From positions 63,940 to 127,939 of the forward strand of contig NZ_JAHRCY010000014.1 of assembly GCF_019083965.1 (NCBI RefSeq): DNA of 64,000 nucleotides, read 5' to 3'. Under the pieces are notes generated by a model. That model made no database searches, was not told the origin of the DNA, and was given only the letters and a program-made list of their open reading frames with translations. The position numbers and the translations under genes were made by a program. Positions 28,221 through 37,042 of the stretch are shown piece after piece; the stretch's first letter is position 1; each line of letters opens with the position of its first letter. Origin of the DNA: Catellatospora tritici. GTDB taxonomy: Bacteria > Actinomycetota > Actinomycetes > Mycobacteriales > Micromonosporaceae.

Positions 28221-29363
28221 TCAGCCCGCGGCGCAGGCGAACCCGTTGATCGTGCAGCCCTTGGCGGACTGCCCGACGGCCAGCAGCGCCGGGAACCGGA
28301 TCGAGAAGGTGACGCTGGCGCCCGGGGCGAGGCTGCGGGCGGCCGCCACCGGCACGATCGTCACCTGTGCGCCCGCCTGCGTCGACTGGACCTTCGCGGT
28401 GGTCCGGTTCTCGACGGTGCGGTCGCTGGGCATGGTCAGCACCACGGTCCAGCCGTCGGCGGCCAGCGTGCCGGGGTTGCGCACGGTCACCTCGGTGTCG
28501 AAGCCACCCAGCCCCAGCAGCGCGATCGTCTTGTACCCGGCGGTCAGCTGCGCGTTCGGCCCGGTGGTGACGGTCACCTCGGGCACCGGGCTGCCGCTGG
28601 CCGGGAGCCCGGACGGCGACGGGGAGGTGCTGCCCACGGTGGTGCCGGGCGTCATGGTGACGGACGGGGTGGCGGTGGCGGCGGGCTGTGAGCCGGCGGG
28701 CTGCACGCCGACGCCCAGGCCGTACTGCTCCTCGCCGACCGCGACCGGCTCACCGCCGCCGCTGTTGCCGATCATCACGGCCACCGCGCTGCTGGCCAGC
28801 ACCACCAGGACCGCGGCCCCGATCAGCGAGAGCAGCCGCATCCGCCGGTTGGGCGCGGGCGGCGCGACCGGTGCGGGAGCGACCGGGTCACGGCGGCGCG
28901 GGATCGCGGTGTGCAGGGTGGCGACGACGCCGCCGAGGTCGACCTCGCCGGAGGCGAGCCGGTCCAGCGCGGTGGGCAACCGCTCACCGAACAGCAGCTG
29001 GTACGTCCGGCGCAGCTCGCGGCGACGACGCGTCCCGTCCACCCCGAAGAAGCCGGTCTGCAGGACCGTCAGTCGGCAGCCACCGTCGGCGTCGGACAGC
29101 GTCCAGGTCATCTCGGTATGGGTGTGGTCGTCGCGCCAGTGCATCGCCAACCGCTCGGCCTCCACCGCCTCGACGACGTCGGTGTCGAAGGCCGACGCCA
29201 ACCCGAGCAGCCCCGGTGGGGGGAACGCGCGATATGTGTGGCCTGGCACGGCGACCAGGTCGGTGGGCATGAACCACTCGCTGAGCAGGCGCGCGTCGGT
29301 GAGCGCCCGCCACACCCGAGACCGCGGGTGGGCCAGGTCCACATCGATGGTCAGCTCAGTCAC
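28221..29363 (-). CDS. SRPBCC (AHSA1-like) - transmembrane - CBM2-like fusion protein
   Basis: A 380-residue single-pass membrane protein of unusual build. Residues 3-135 form a cytoplasmic SRPBCC/AHSA1-type domain (TIDVDLAHPRSRVWRALTD, RLLSEWFMPTDL, TYQLLFGERLP). After a Pro-rich stretch, one helix spans 177-199 (LLSLIGAAVLVVLASSAVAVMIG), then a Ser/Thr/Pro linker (about 202-270) leads to an extracellular CBM2-like beta-sandwich (272-378) closed by Cys370/Cys377 in CTINGFAC, almost the same as the CBM2 end of the chitinase at 850. The GTG at 29363 has GGAG upstream. The next gene upstream has the same architecture. A role in sensing an outside polysaccharide is inference. Confidence 0.85.
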   Translation of the reverse strand: MTELTIDVDLAHPRSRVWRALTDARLLSEWFMPTDLVAVPGHTYRAFPPPGLLGLASAFDTDVVEAVEAERLAMHWRDDHTHTEMTWTLSDADGGCRLTVLQTGFFGVDGTRRRRELRRTYQLLFGERLPTALDRLASGEVDLGGVVATLHTAIPRRRDPVAPAPVAPPAPNRRMRLLSLIGAAVLVVLASSAVAVMIGNSGGGEPVAVGEEQYGLGVGVQPAGSQPAATATPSVTMTPGTTVGSTSPSPSGLPASGSPVPEVTVTTGPNAQLTAGYKTIALLGLGGFDTEVTVRNPGTLAADGWTVVLTMPSDRTVENRTTAKVQSTQAGAQVTIVPVAAARSLAPGASVTFSIRFPALLAVGQSAKGCTINGFACAAG

Positions 29364-29431
29364 GCTCCGACTATAGAAGCGTCACGATGATCACCGTAGC
29401 CCCCGATCGGCGGCTGTCAGGCGCCCGATGG

Positions 29432-30793
29432 TCATCCGCACGGCACCCCGTCCACGCTGCAAGAATCCGGGCGGCCCCGGTTCGCCGCGTGGCCCACCTG
29501 GAACGACAACGTGAACGTCGTCCCGCCCTCGATGCGCCGGTGCACCGGCTGCGGAGTGAAGACCACCCGTCGTCCGGACTGCTGGAACTGGACCCGGTCC
29601 CATGCGCTGGTCACCTCGGCGCCGTCCGGCAGTTCGAGCACGGCCGTCCAGCCGTCCACCGCGGTCGAACCCGCCTCGATGGTGACCGCGCCGATGTAAC
29701 CGTCGCCCCAGTCCTCGGTGGTCCGGTAGGTGGCCGTCAGTGTCGGTGGCGCCGTGGCGCTGCTGGGCGCGGCGCTCGGAGACGGTGACGCGGCGACACT
29801 CGGGGACGGGGTCGGCGCGGTCGACGGCGCGGGTGAGCCCGTACCGTCGGAGCCGCTGGTGGACGGACCGGCCTGCACGCCCGTGTCGGGGCCACGGCCG
29901 GGGCCGGTCGCCACCGCGGGACCGCCGGGCGGGCGCAGGATCAGCGTGGCCAGGGCGGTGACTGCGAGGATGGTCAGCACCATCGCCGCGACCACCGACA
30001 GCAGCCGCAGCCGCCGGTCCACGGGCATACTCAGCGCCTGCCGGACGAGACCGCCGCGCGGCGGGACGGGCGGCTCGCCCCGATCGAAATCGCCCGGATC
30101 GAAATCGTCCGGGGCGAACTTGCCCGGAGCGAACTTGCCCGGATTGAACTCGTCCGGGGCGAACTCGTCCAGAGCGAACTTGCCCGGATTGAACTCGTCC
30201 AGAGCGAACTCGTCCGGGGCGAGGGGCGCCGGTTCGGTGAGTGGCGTCGCGGCTGGCGGGGCGTCCTCGGTGGGTTCGTCGAAGGCCACCGTCATCACGG
30301 CGGGCGGGCGGCGCGGCATGTCGGCGGCATCGTAGATGTCGACGCTGCGGCGACGCCGGACCGGACCGGCCGCTTCGTCCGCGCTCAGCCGTTCCAGCAG
30401 CTCGGGCAGGCGCTGCTCGAACAGCAGCTGATACGCCCGATGCAGCTCGGCTCGGCGAAGTTGGCCACCCAGGCCGAGGAAGCCGCCCTGGCTGATCCGC
30501 AGGCGGCAGCCGGTGAGGCTGGTGGACAGCTCCCAGACCACGTCGGAGTGGGTCTGCTCCCCGCGCCAGCGCAGCACCAGCCGGTGTGGCGGCACGGCGT
30601 CGACCACGTCAACCTCGAACGGGGCGGTGAAGCCGGGCAGGTCGGGCGCGGGATAGGCGTGGTAGGTGGCGCCGGGCACCGGGGCCAGGTCGGTCTGCAG
30701 GAACCATTCGCTGAGCAGGCGGCGCTCGGTCAGCGCCTGCCACACCAGCTCCACCGGGTACGCGAGTTCGACGTCGAGCCGCAGCACGGTCAC
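29432..30793 (-). CDS. SRPBCC - repeat - transmembrane - CBM2-like fusion protein (paralogue)
   Basis: A 453-residue paralogue of the gene at 28221. Residues 4-135 are the cytoplasmic SRPBCC domain (LDVELAYPVELVWQALTE, RLLSEWFLQTDLAPVPGATYHAY). A disordered segment then holds nine 5-residue units of the type xPxxF (about 192-238; for example NPGKF, APDEF), absent from the paralogue. One membrane helix (about 264-287) and a Ser/Pro/Ala linker lead to a CBM2-like domain (351-453) with the closing pair Cys445/Cys452. Aromatics typical of the binding face are partly kept (DWGDGY). The start is a GTG at 30793 without a clear ribosome site. It lies 68 bp upstream of the paralogue and 65 bp downstream of a third CBM2 membrane gene. 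Confidence 0.85.
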   Translation of the reverse strand: MTVLRLDVELAYPVELVWQALTERRLLSEWFLQTDLAPVPGATYHAYPAPDLPGFTAPFEVDVVDAVPPHRLVLRWRGEQTHSDVVWELSTSLTGCRLRISQGGFLGLGGQLRRAELHRAYQLLFEQRLPELLERLSADEAAGPVRRRRSVDIYDAADMPRRPPAVMTVAFDEPTEDAPPAATPLTEPAPLAPDEFALDEFNPGKFALDEFAPDEFNPGKFAPGKFAPDDFDPGDFDRGEPPVPPRGGLVRQALSMPVDRRLRLLSVVAAMVLTILAVTALATLILRPPGGPAVATGPGRGPDTGVQAGPSTSGSDGTGSPAPSTAPTPSPSVAASPSPSAAPSSATAPPTLTATYRTTEDWGDGYIGAVTIEAGSTAVDGWTAVLELPDGAEVTSAWDRVQFQQSGRRVVFTPQPVHRRIEGGTTFTLSFQVGHAANRGRPDSCSVDGVPCG

Positions 30794-30858
30794 GGCGGGA
30801 ATCGTAAGACGCCCGAGGGGTAATCGGTTACCACTTCAGGTGTTGTTAAGGAGCGCCT

Positions 30859-31641
30859 TCAGCTCCCGGTGCAGCTGCCGCCCTCCACCGTGCACGAGAG
30901 CAGCGTGAAGTCGTCGCCGGTGCCGGCGCGCAGCCCGGTCATGCCGAACTTGACGGAGGTGCCCGGGGCGAGCTTGCCGTACAGCGGGGCGAACACCCAT
31001 ACGTTGTCCGGTGCCGTGGTCGCCACGGTCGACCAGACCGCCCAGTTCTGGTTGTCGGTGCCGGCCGGGAACTGGACACGCACCCGCCAGTCGGCCGAAG
31101 CGCTGCCGTTGTTCCTGACCGTGACCTCGAGCGTGAACCCTCGCCACCACGGGTCCAGCGAGTAGGTCGCCGCCAGCGCCGTGGTCGTGCCGCCGCCACC
31201 GGGATTGCCCGCGCCGGGTGCCTCCACCCCCGCCGCACTCGACGGCGACAGGCTGACCAGCGGTGCACCCGAGGCGGTGGCGCCGACCGACGGGCTGGCC
31301 GCGGTGGTAGGCGAGGTGGGAGCGGACGGAGCGCCGGACGGCTGCGCCTTGAGGGTCGGCAGCGGGCTGGGCGTGACCACCCCGAACCCGTCGACGAAGC
31401 CGGCGCCGCCCGGCGCGGACGGCCCGGTCATCGGGAACTCGAGCGACGGGTCGGCGGACGGCTTGACCAGCGCCCAGGCGGCCGCACCCGAGACCAGCAA
31501 CGCGGCGGTGGCCAGGGCGATGATGACCGGCTGGCGGCCGGACCGGGAACGGGTGCCGCGGTGCTCGCTGCGGGCCAGCTCCTCGACGGTCGGCGGCAGC
31601 AGCGTGGTGTCGTCGTCCTCGCGAAGCCGATGCTTGCTCAC
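30859..31641 (-). CDS. Membrane-anchored CBM2-like protein
   Basis: A 260-residue protein with a short charged cytoplasmic start (1-36), a membrane helix (about 38-59, VIIALATAALLVSGAAAWALV), a long Pro/Ser/Thr/Ala/Gly linker (60-152) and a CBM2-like domain (154-258) ending in the pair Cys250/Cys257. Tryptophans in LDPWWRGF and NQNWAVW could serve as the binding face. Unlike its two neighbours it has no SRPBCC domain. The GTG at 31641 is the likely start; a longer frame with a TTG at 31695 is Gly-rich and improbable. It is the first gene of the three-gene set, and smpB lies 97 bp upstream in the same direction. Confidence 0.8.
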   Translation of the reverse strand: MSKHRLREDDDTTLLPPTVEELARSEHRGTRSRSGRQPVIIALATAALLVSGAAAWALVKPSADPSLEFPMTGPSAPGGAGFVDGFGVVTPSPLPTLKAQPSGAPSAPTSPTTAASPSVGATASGAPLVSLSPSSAAGVEAPGAGNPGGGGTTTALAATYSLDPWWRGFTLEVTVRNNGSASADWRVRVQFPAGTDNQNWAVWSTVATTAPDNVWVFAPLYGKLAPGTSVKFGMTGLRAGTGDDFTLLSCTVEGGSCTGS

Positions 31642-31737
31642 GTCCGGCGACGCTACCGCCCCGCCGCCACCGCCACGATCAGCTATCCGACCCAATCCAG
31701 TCGGTCACCACGTCACCCGCGGGTAACCGGGCAGTAA

Positions 31738-32214
31738 TCAGCTGCGGCCCTTGATCCGACGGCCGAGTTCCCGGCTGATCTCACGGTTGGCATCGCGCTT
31801 GGCGATGTCCTGGCGCTTGTCGTATTCCTTCTTGCCCTTCGCCAGCCCCAGCTCGACCTTGGCCCAACCGTCCTTGAAGTACATGGACAGGGGCACCAGG
31901 GTGAGGCCGCCCTCGCGCGTCTTGGTGATCAGACGCACGATCTCCTTGTGGTTGAGCAGCAGCTTGCGGGTGCGCCGGGGGGCGTGGTTGGTCCAGGTGC
32001 CCATCGCGTACTCAGGGATGTGCAGCTGGTGCAGGTACAGCTCGCCGTCGCGCTCCTGGCCGAACGCGTCGACCAGCGAGGCGCGGCCCAGCCGCAGCGA
32101 CTTCACCTCGGTGCCCATCAGCGCGATGCCCGCCTCGACGGTCTCGAGGATGGTGTAGTCGTGGTACGCCTTGCGGTTGGACGCGATGACCTTGCGTCCC
32201 TGCTCCCGCGGCAT
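31738..32214 (-). CDS. smpB: SsrA-binding protein SmpB
   Basis: A 158-residue RNA-binding protein that delivers tmRNA to stalled ribosomes. It has the full oligonucleotide-binding barrel: KVIASNRKAYHDYTILET, VEAGIALMGTEVKSLR, and the C-terminal basic tail KGKKEYDKRQDIAKRDANREISR that folds in the mRNA channel. ATG at 32214. ssrA itself lies 3.6 kb downstream on the same strand, with the three CBM2 membrane genes between them. Confidence 0.98.
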   Translation of the reverse strand: MPREQGRKVIASNRKAYHDYTILETVEAGIALMGTEVKSLRLGRASLVDAFGQERDGELYLHQLHIPEYAMGTWTNHAPRRTRKLLLNHKEIVRLITKTREGGLTLVPLSMYFKDGWAKVELGLAKGKKEYDKRQDIAKRDANREISRELGRRIKGRS

Positions 32215-32308
32215 AACCGCCTCCTCTCACCGGTTCGGGCAACCCGACAACAATACCGATCACCGTCACCGACCCGCGATCGAGATATCCCCGACCGCAC
32301 CCACCGAC

Positions 32309-32424
32309 CGCTTCCGTCCGCCAGTGGTTGCCGTAAAGGAGCGTGGCATCGCGAAGCGATGTGGCCACGCGCGGCTGCCACTGGCTTCCGGGGACGGAAG
32401 CCGCGCCCGCGGAGGCGGGCGCCA
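32309..32424. repeat. Composite hairpin element, family 4, copy A
   Basis: A structured element directly past the stop codon of the M23 gene (minus strand). The 20-bp stem-loop GCGCCCGCGGAGGCGGGCGC lies at 32403-32422, two bases from the stop. Next is a long hairpin with arms GCTTCCGTCC / GGACGGAAGC and GCCAGTGG / CCACTGGC, enclosing a conserved core 32333-32373 (GTAAAGGAGCGTG, CATCGC, GCGATG). A second copy after secA (46989-47183) has the same core and GC hairpin but different outer arms. Confidence 0.75.
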
Positions 32425-33669
32425 TCAGCACAGACAGCCGGGCAGCCAGTTCAGCGGCTGGATGGGGTCGCCGTCGCGGCGTACCTCGAAGTGCAGGTGG
32501 TTGCCGGTGGAGGCGCCGGTGGTGCCGACGCGGCCGATGAGCTGACCGCCGCGCACCTTCTGCCCGACCGACACCAGGATCTTGGACTGGTGCCCGTAGC
32601 AGGTCGAGATGACGTGGCCGTCGGTGCGGCCGTGGGTGATGCAGGTGTAGTTGCCGTAGCCGCCGTTCCAACCAGCCGTCGACACGGTGCCACCGCCCGC
32701 GGCGTAGATCGGCTGACCGCCGTCGGCCGCGATGTCGACCCCGGCGTGCAGCTGCCAGGTGTGGTAGTACGGGTCGAAGCGCATGCCATAGTCGCTGGAC
32801 TTCCAGCCCCGGGTGGGCATGAGCAGCTTGGCGCCCGCGCGCAGCACCGGCACGAACTGGCCGTACTGCTCCTGCCAGGCCCGCAGCTGCGCGGCGATCT
32901 CCTCGCTCTGCTGCTTGACCTCCTCGTAGCGGCGTTGCACGTCCGCCTTCTGCGCCTCCGCCGCCGCGACCGCCTTCTCCCGGCGCTCGGACAGGTCCCG
33001 GAGATCGCGCTCGGCCTGCTCGGCCTCGGCGCGGGCCTCCTGCGCCTCCTTCAGCGTCGTCTGCGCGACCCGGTTGGCCTCCTCGGCGGTGCGGCGGCGC
33101 AGCTCGGCCTCGTTGGTCACCTGCTTGGCGTCTCGGCGGGCCAGCATGTAGCCGTCGATGGCCTCCTTGCGCATCTGGCCGAGCTGGCGGATCAGGTCGC
33201 CCCGGATCAGGAACTCCTGCGGCCGGGTGGCGGCCAGCAGCAGGTTGAACTCGGCCACATTGGCACCGTGCATGGTGGCGACGGCGAAGCGGGCCATCCG
33301 GTCGCGGCCGGCCTGCACCTGCTGCACGGACTGCTGGTACTGCTGGTCGGTGGCCTGCCAGGCGGCAGTGGCCGCGTCGGCCTTACGCCGCGCGGTGGCG
33401 GCCTTCGTCTCGGCGACGACCACCGCCGTCTTCGCCTTCACGATGCGCTCCTGGGCGGCGGGCAGCGCCGCGTTGGTCTCCGCGAGCTGCCGGGCCGCGG
33501 TGCGCGCCTGCTCGGACACCGACTCCAGCAGCGCGCCAGTCTTGGCCAGCTCCTTGTCGATGCGCTTCATGTCGCCGCTCGGGTCGTCGGGCGCGGCGAC
33601 CGCGGGCAGCCCGGTCAGCACCACTGCCACGGTGCACAGCAGCACCGGTATGAGTCGACGCCAGCCCAC
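32425..33669 (-). CDS. Secreted M23 peptidoglycan hydrolase with coiled coil (EnvC/RipC-like)
   Basis: A 414-residue exported protein: signal peptide (1-26, ending GLPAVAA), a long coiled coil (about 30-275, heptad-rich with many Ala, Glu and Arg), and a LytM/M23 metallopeptidase domain (about 290-414). The zinc motifs are HAGVDIA (HxxxD) and HLHFEV (HxH). This design is that of FtsX-activated cell-separation amidase activators or endopeptidases such as RipC. The gene lies just downstream of ftsE-ftsX on the same strand, which supports activation by FtsEX, though a terminator lies between. The GTG start is backed by AGGAGG. The protein ends in an unusual CLC. Confidence 0.92.
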   Translation of the reverse strand: MGWRRLIPVLLCTVAVVLTGLPAVAAPDDPSGDMKRIDKELAKTGALLESVSEQARTAARQLAETNAALPAAQERIVKAKTAVVVAETKAATARRKADAATAAWQATDQQYQQSVQQVQAGRDRMARFAVATMHGANVAEFNLLLAATRPQEFLIRGDLIRQLGQMRKEAIDGYMLARRDAKQVTNEAELRRRTAEEANRVAQTTLKEAQEARAEAEQAERDLRDLSERREKAVAAAEAQKADVQRRYEEVKQQSEEIAAQLRAWQEQYGQFVPVLRAGAKLLMPTRGWKSSDYGMRFDPYYHTWQLHAGVDIAADGGQPIYAAGGGTVSTAGWNGGYGNYTCITHGRTDGHVISTCYGHQSKILVSVGQKVRGGQLIGRVGTTGASTGNHLHFEVRRDGDPIQPLNWLPGCLC

Positions 33670-33763
33670 GGAACCTCCTGCGTCTCGCCTGGAAACACCC
33701 TACTTCGCATATAAAGGGTGAATCGTCATAAAAACGCATACCGAGCAGGGCGAGTGACAAAAA

Positions 33764-33806
33764 AACCGGCCCGCCGCGGGAGCTGACTCCCGTCGGCGGG
33801 CCGGTT
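33764..33806 (-). terminator. Terminator of ftsE-ftsX
   Basis: A stem of 19-20 bp (AACCGGCCCGCCG...CGGCGGGCCGGTT, one bulge) is followed on the minus strand by seven T. It starts 19 bp past the ftsX stop and separates the operon from the M23 gene. Confidence 0.9.
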
Positions 33807-33824
33807 TCCGGTGCGGTCCGCGAA

Positions 33825-34706
33825 CTAGACGCGGATGTAGAAGCGCAGGGTGACCCAGGCGGTGACGGCGCTGACGACCGACCCGATACCGGCCAGGATC
33901 GGCAGCATCAGGTTGACGTTGCCCCAGCTCACCGGCAGCAGCAGGTCGGTGAGCGCGGCCAGCTTGTGGTCGATCAGCACGATCTTGCCGATCACCAGCA
34001 TGCCGTACGCCAGCAGCGAGCCGAGCACCGCCGCGAAGACGGCCTCCAGCACGAACGGCGCCTGGATGAACCAGTTCGACGCGCCGACCAGCTTCATCAC
34101 GGCGACCTCGCGGCGCTTGCTGTACGCGGCGACCTGGATGGTGTTGGCGACCAGCAGCAGCGCGGCGATGCCCATGGCGCCCGCGACGACCAGCGACATG
34201 GTCTGGATCGAGCCCAGGATGTCGAAGATCTTCTGCAGCAGCTTCTGCTGGTCCACCACGTTGTCGACGCCGTCGAGGCCGGCGTACTTCGTGTTGATCT
34301 GCTCGAACTGCTGCGGGTCCTTCAGGCTGACCCGGAAGGAGGCGGGCAGCTCGGTCGGGCCGATCGCGGCGACCAGGTCGGGGGTGTCGTGGAACTGCTC
34401 CTTGAAGTTCTCGTACGCCATCGCCTGGTCTTCGTAGATGACGCCGCCGGGCTTCACCAGTGGGTCACTGTCGAGCTGGGCCTTGATCGCCGCGATCTTG
34501 TCCTCGGCGACGCCCTTGTCGAGGTAAATGGACACCTCGACCTGCTCGTAGTAGTGCCCCTTCATCTCGTCGACCTGCAGGTACATCAGCAGGCTGGCGC
34601 CGAGCATGGTCAGCGACACGATCATTGTGATGATCATGGCGACCGTCATCGTGACGTTGCGCCACAGGCCGACCAGCACCTCGGCCAGCACATACTTCGC
34701 ACGCAT
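33825..34706 (-). CDS. ftsX: Cell division protein FtsX
   Basis: A 293-residue permease-like protein with four membrane helices: one near the N-terminus (about 20-43), then an extracellular domain (about 45-165) expected to contact the peptidoglycan hydrolase, and three at the C-terminal half. The cytoplasmic coupling segment YSKRREVAVMKLVGASNWF is characteristic. With FtsE it transmits ATP hydrolysis to wall hydrolases at division. GGAGGA supports the ATG at 34706, 77 bp after ftsE. Confidence 0.97.
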   Translation of the reverse strand: MRAKYVLAEVLVGLWRNVTMTVAMIITMIVSLTMLGASLLMYLQVDEMKGHYYEQVEVSIYLDKGVAEDKIAAIKAQLDSDPLVKPGGVIYEDQAMAYENFKEQFHDTPDLVAAIGPTELPASFRVSLKDPQQFEQINTKYAGLDGVDNVVDQQKLLQKIFDILGSIQTMSLVVAGAMGIAALLLVANTIQVAAYSKRREVAVMKLVGASNWFIQAPFVLEAVFAAVLGSLLAYGMLVIGKIVLIDHKLAALTDLLLPVSWGNVNLMLPILAGIGSVVSAVTAWVTLRFYIRV

Positions 34707-34783
34707 CGGGGGGATTCCTCCGGTAAATACGGTCAGATCGTCAGGACAGGCAGCGGGCGGGCCGGGAGACGGCCCGCGGCCGA

Positions 34784-35464
34784 TCAGCCGTAGACGCCTC
34801 GAGCCTGGTCACGAACGATCCGGCCGCCCTCGATCTCGATGACGCGGCGGCGCATCTGGTTCACGATGTTGGAGTCATGGGTGACCATGACGACGGTCGT
34901 GCCGGTCCGGTTGATCCGGTCGAGCAACCGCATGATCTCGATGGAGGTGTCCGGGTCGAGGTTACCGGTGGGCTCGTCGGCGAGCAGGATCAGCGGACGG
35001 TTCACGAACGCCCGCGCGACCGCGACACGCTGCTGCTCACCACCGGAGAGCTCGTGCGGGTAGCGGTGCTCCTTGCCGCCCAGGCCGACCAGTTCCAGCA
35101 CCTCGGGCACCACCCGGCGCGCGACCGCCTTGGACTTGCCGATGACCTCGAGGGCGAACGCCACGTTCTCGTACGCCGTCTTGTTCGGCAGCAGGCGGAA
35201 GTCCTGGAACACACAGCCGATGGAACGCCGGAAGCTGGGGATCTTCCAGGAGCGCATTGAGCTGATCTCTTTGCCGTTCACGAAGACCTTGCCCTTGTTG
35301 GGCTTGATCTCGTGCAGCATCAGCTTGACGATGCTTGATTTGCCGGAGCCGGACGGACCGATGAAGAAGACGAAGTCTCCCTTCTCGATCGAGACCGACA
35401 CGTCGTCCAGTGAGGGCCGGGACGCCTTCGGGTAGGTCTTGGTCACGTGCTCAAGTCGAATCAC
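34784..35464 (-). CDS. ftsE: Cell division ATP-binding protein FtsE
   Basis: A 226-residue ABC ATPase. Walker A is GPSGSGKSS, the signature LSGGEQQRVA, Walker B LLADEPTGNLD and the switch His in VTHD. It forms the FtsEX complex with the next gene. GTG start at 35464. The spacer to prfB (35465-35747) holds a family 2 inverted repeat and probably the ftsE promoter. Confidence 0.97.
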   Translation of the reverse strand: MIRLEHVTKTYPKASRPSLDDVSVSIEKGDFVFFIGPSGSGKSSIVKLMLHEIKPNKGKVFVNGKEISSMRSWKIPSFRRSIGCVFQDFRLLPNKTAYENVAFALEVIGKSKAVARRVVPEVLELVGLGGKEHRYPHELSGGEQQRVAVARAFVNRPLILLADEPTGNLDPDTSIEIMRLLDRINRTGTTVVMVTHDSNIVNQMRRRVIEIEGGRIVRDQARGVYG

Positions 35465-35653
35465 GGGCGAGAGTCTACGCGGTGTTGCGGCTTCGCCAAG
35501 TCCGGCGTGGCTCGCTTGACGGTATTGCCGTGAATGTTCCTGGAAAATTCCGTGATCGACTCGTGATCAACGCTTACGGTGAGTAGTCAATCGGTCCGTC
35601 CAGACGATGGTGCGCACTCATGCGGGGTGATCCCCCCGACGCGCCGACCCGCC

Positions 35654-35734
35654 CTAGCATCGACGCTGGCCTATCCAGAGGACGGAGAACCGAAATCCGT
35701 CTTCTAGATAGGCCAGCGTCGATTTAAAACCGGT
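35654..35734. repeat. Inverted-repeat element, family 2, copy 2
   Basis: Arms ATCGACGCTGGCCTAT / ATAGGCCAGCGTCGAT with the inner GAGGACGGA part. Together with copy 3 (45184) it shares longer flanks, CCTAGCAT on the left and GATTTAAAAC on the right, so the mobile unit is about 80 bp. It lies directly downstream of prfB. Confidence 0.88.
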
Positions 35735-35747
35735 GCCGCCGAGCTGA

Positions 35748-36860
<1,113 letters not shown>

Positions 36861-36922
36861 AGGACAAGACTAGTAGGGACCGCTACCGATAACCGCCCGA
36901 GGCCCGCCGCCTGGGACCGCGC

Positions 36923-36964
36923 TTGACAACGCGGCAGGCAACCAAGATAGTAAAGTTGGTTGCC
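36923..36964 (+). promoter_or_regulatory. Promoter with overlapping operator for the ROK-GH4-kinase operon
   Basis: TTGACA at 36923-36928 and GATAGT at 36946-36951, spaced 17 bp, form a good housekeeping promoter. A perfect inverted repeat GGCAACCAA / TTGGTTGCC (36937-36964, 10-bp spacer) overlaps the -10 region, so a bound repressor would block transcription. The ROK protein encoded next is the obvious candidate. Confidence 0.65.
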
Positions 36965-36984
36965 AATTGTGAACGTTCTTCAAC

Positions 36985-37032
36985 CGATCAGTGCACCCAA
37001 TGATCAGTAGACCCAACGATCAGTGAACCCAG
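36985..37032. repeat. Three 16-bp tandem repeats before the ROK gene
   Basis: CGATCAGTGCACCCAA, TGATCAGTAGACCCAA and CGATCAGTGAACCCAG follow directly on each other in the leader, each with a TGATCA-like core. They may be a second binding site for the regulator or affect translation, ending just before the ribosome site AGGGGG. Confidence 0.8.
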
Positions 37033-37042
37033 GGGGCGGGCT

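Noticed and set aside
30080..30210. Pentapeptide-repeat (beta-helix) domain in the second CBM2 membrane protein
   Set aside because: The 5-residue units have the form xPxxF, not the A(D/N)LxX pattern; Pro and Gly content points to a disordered linker.
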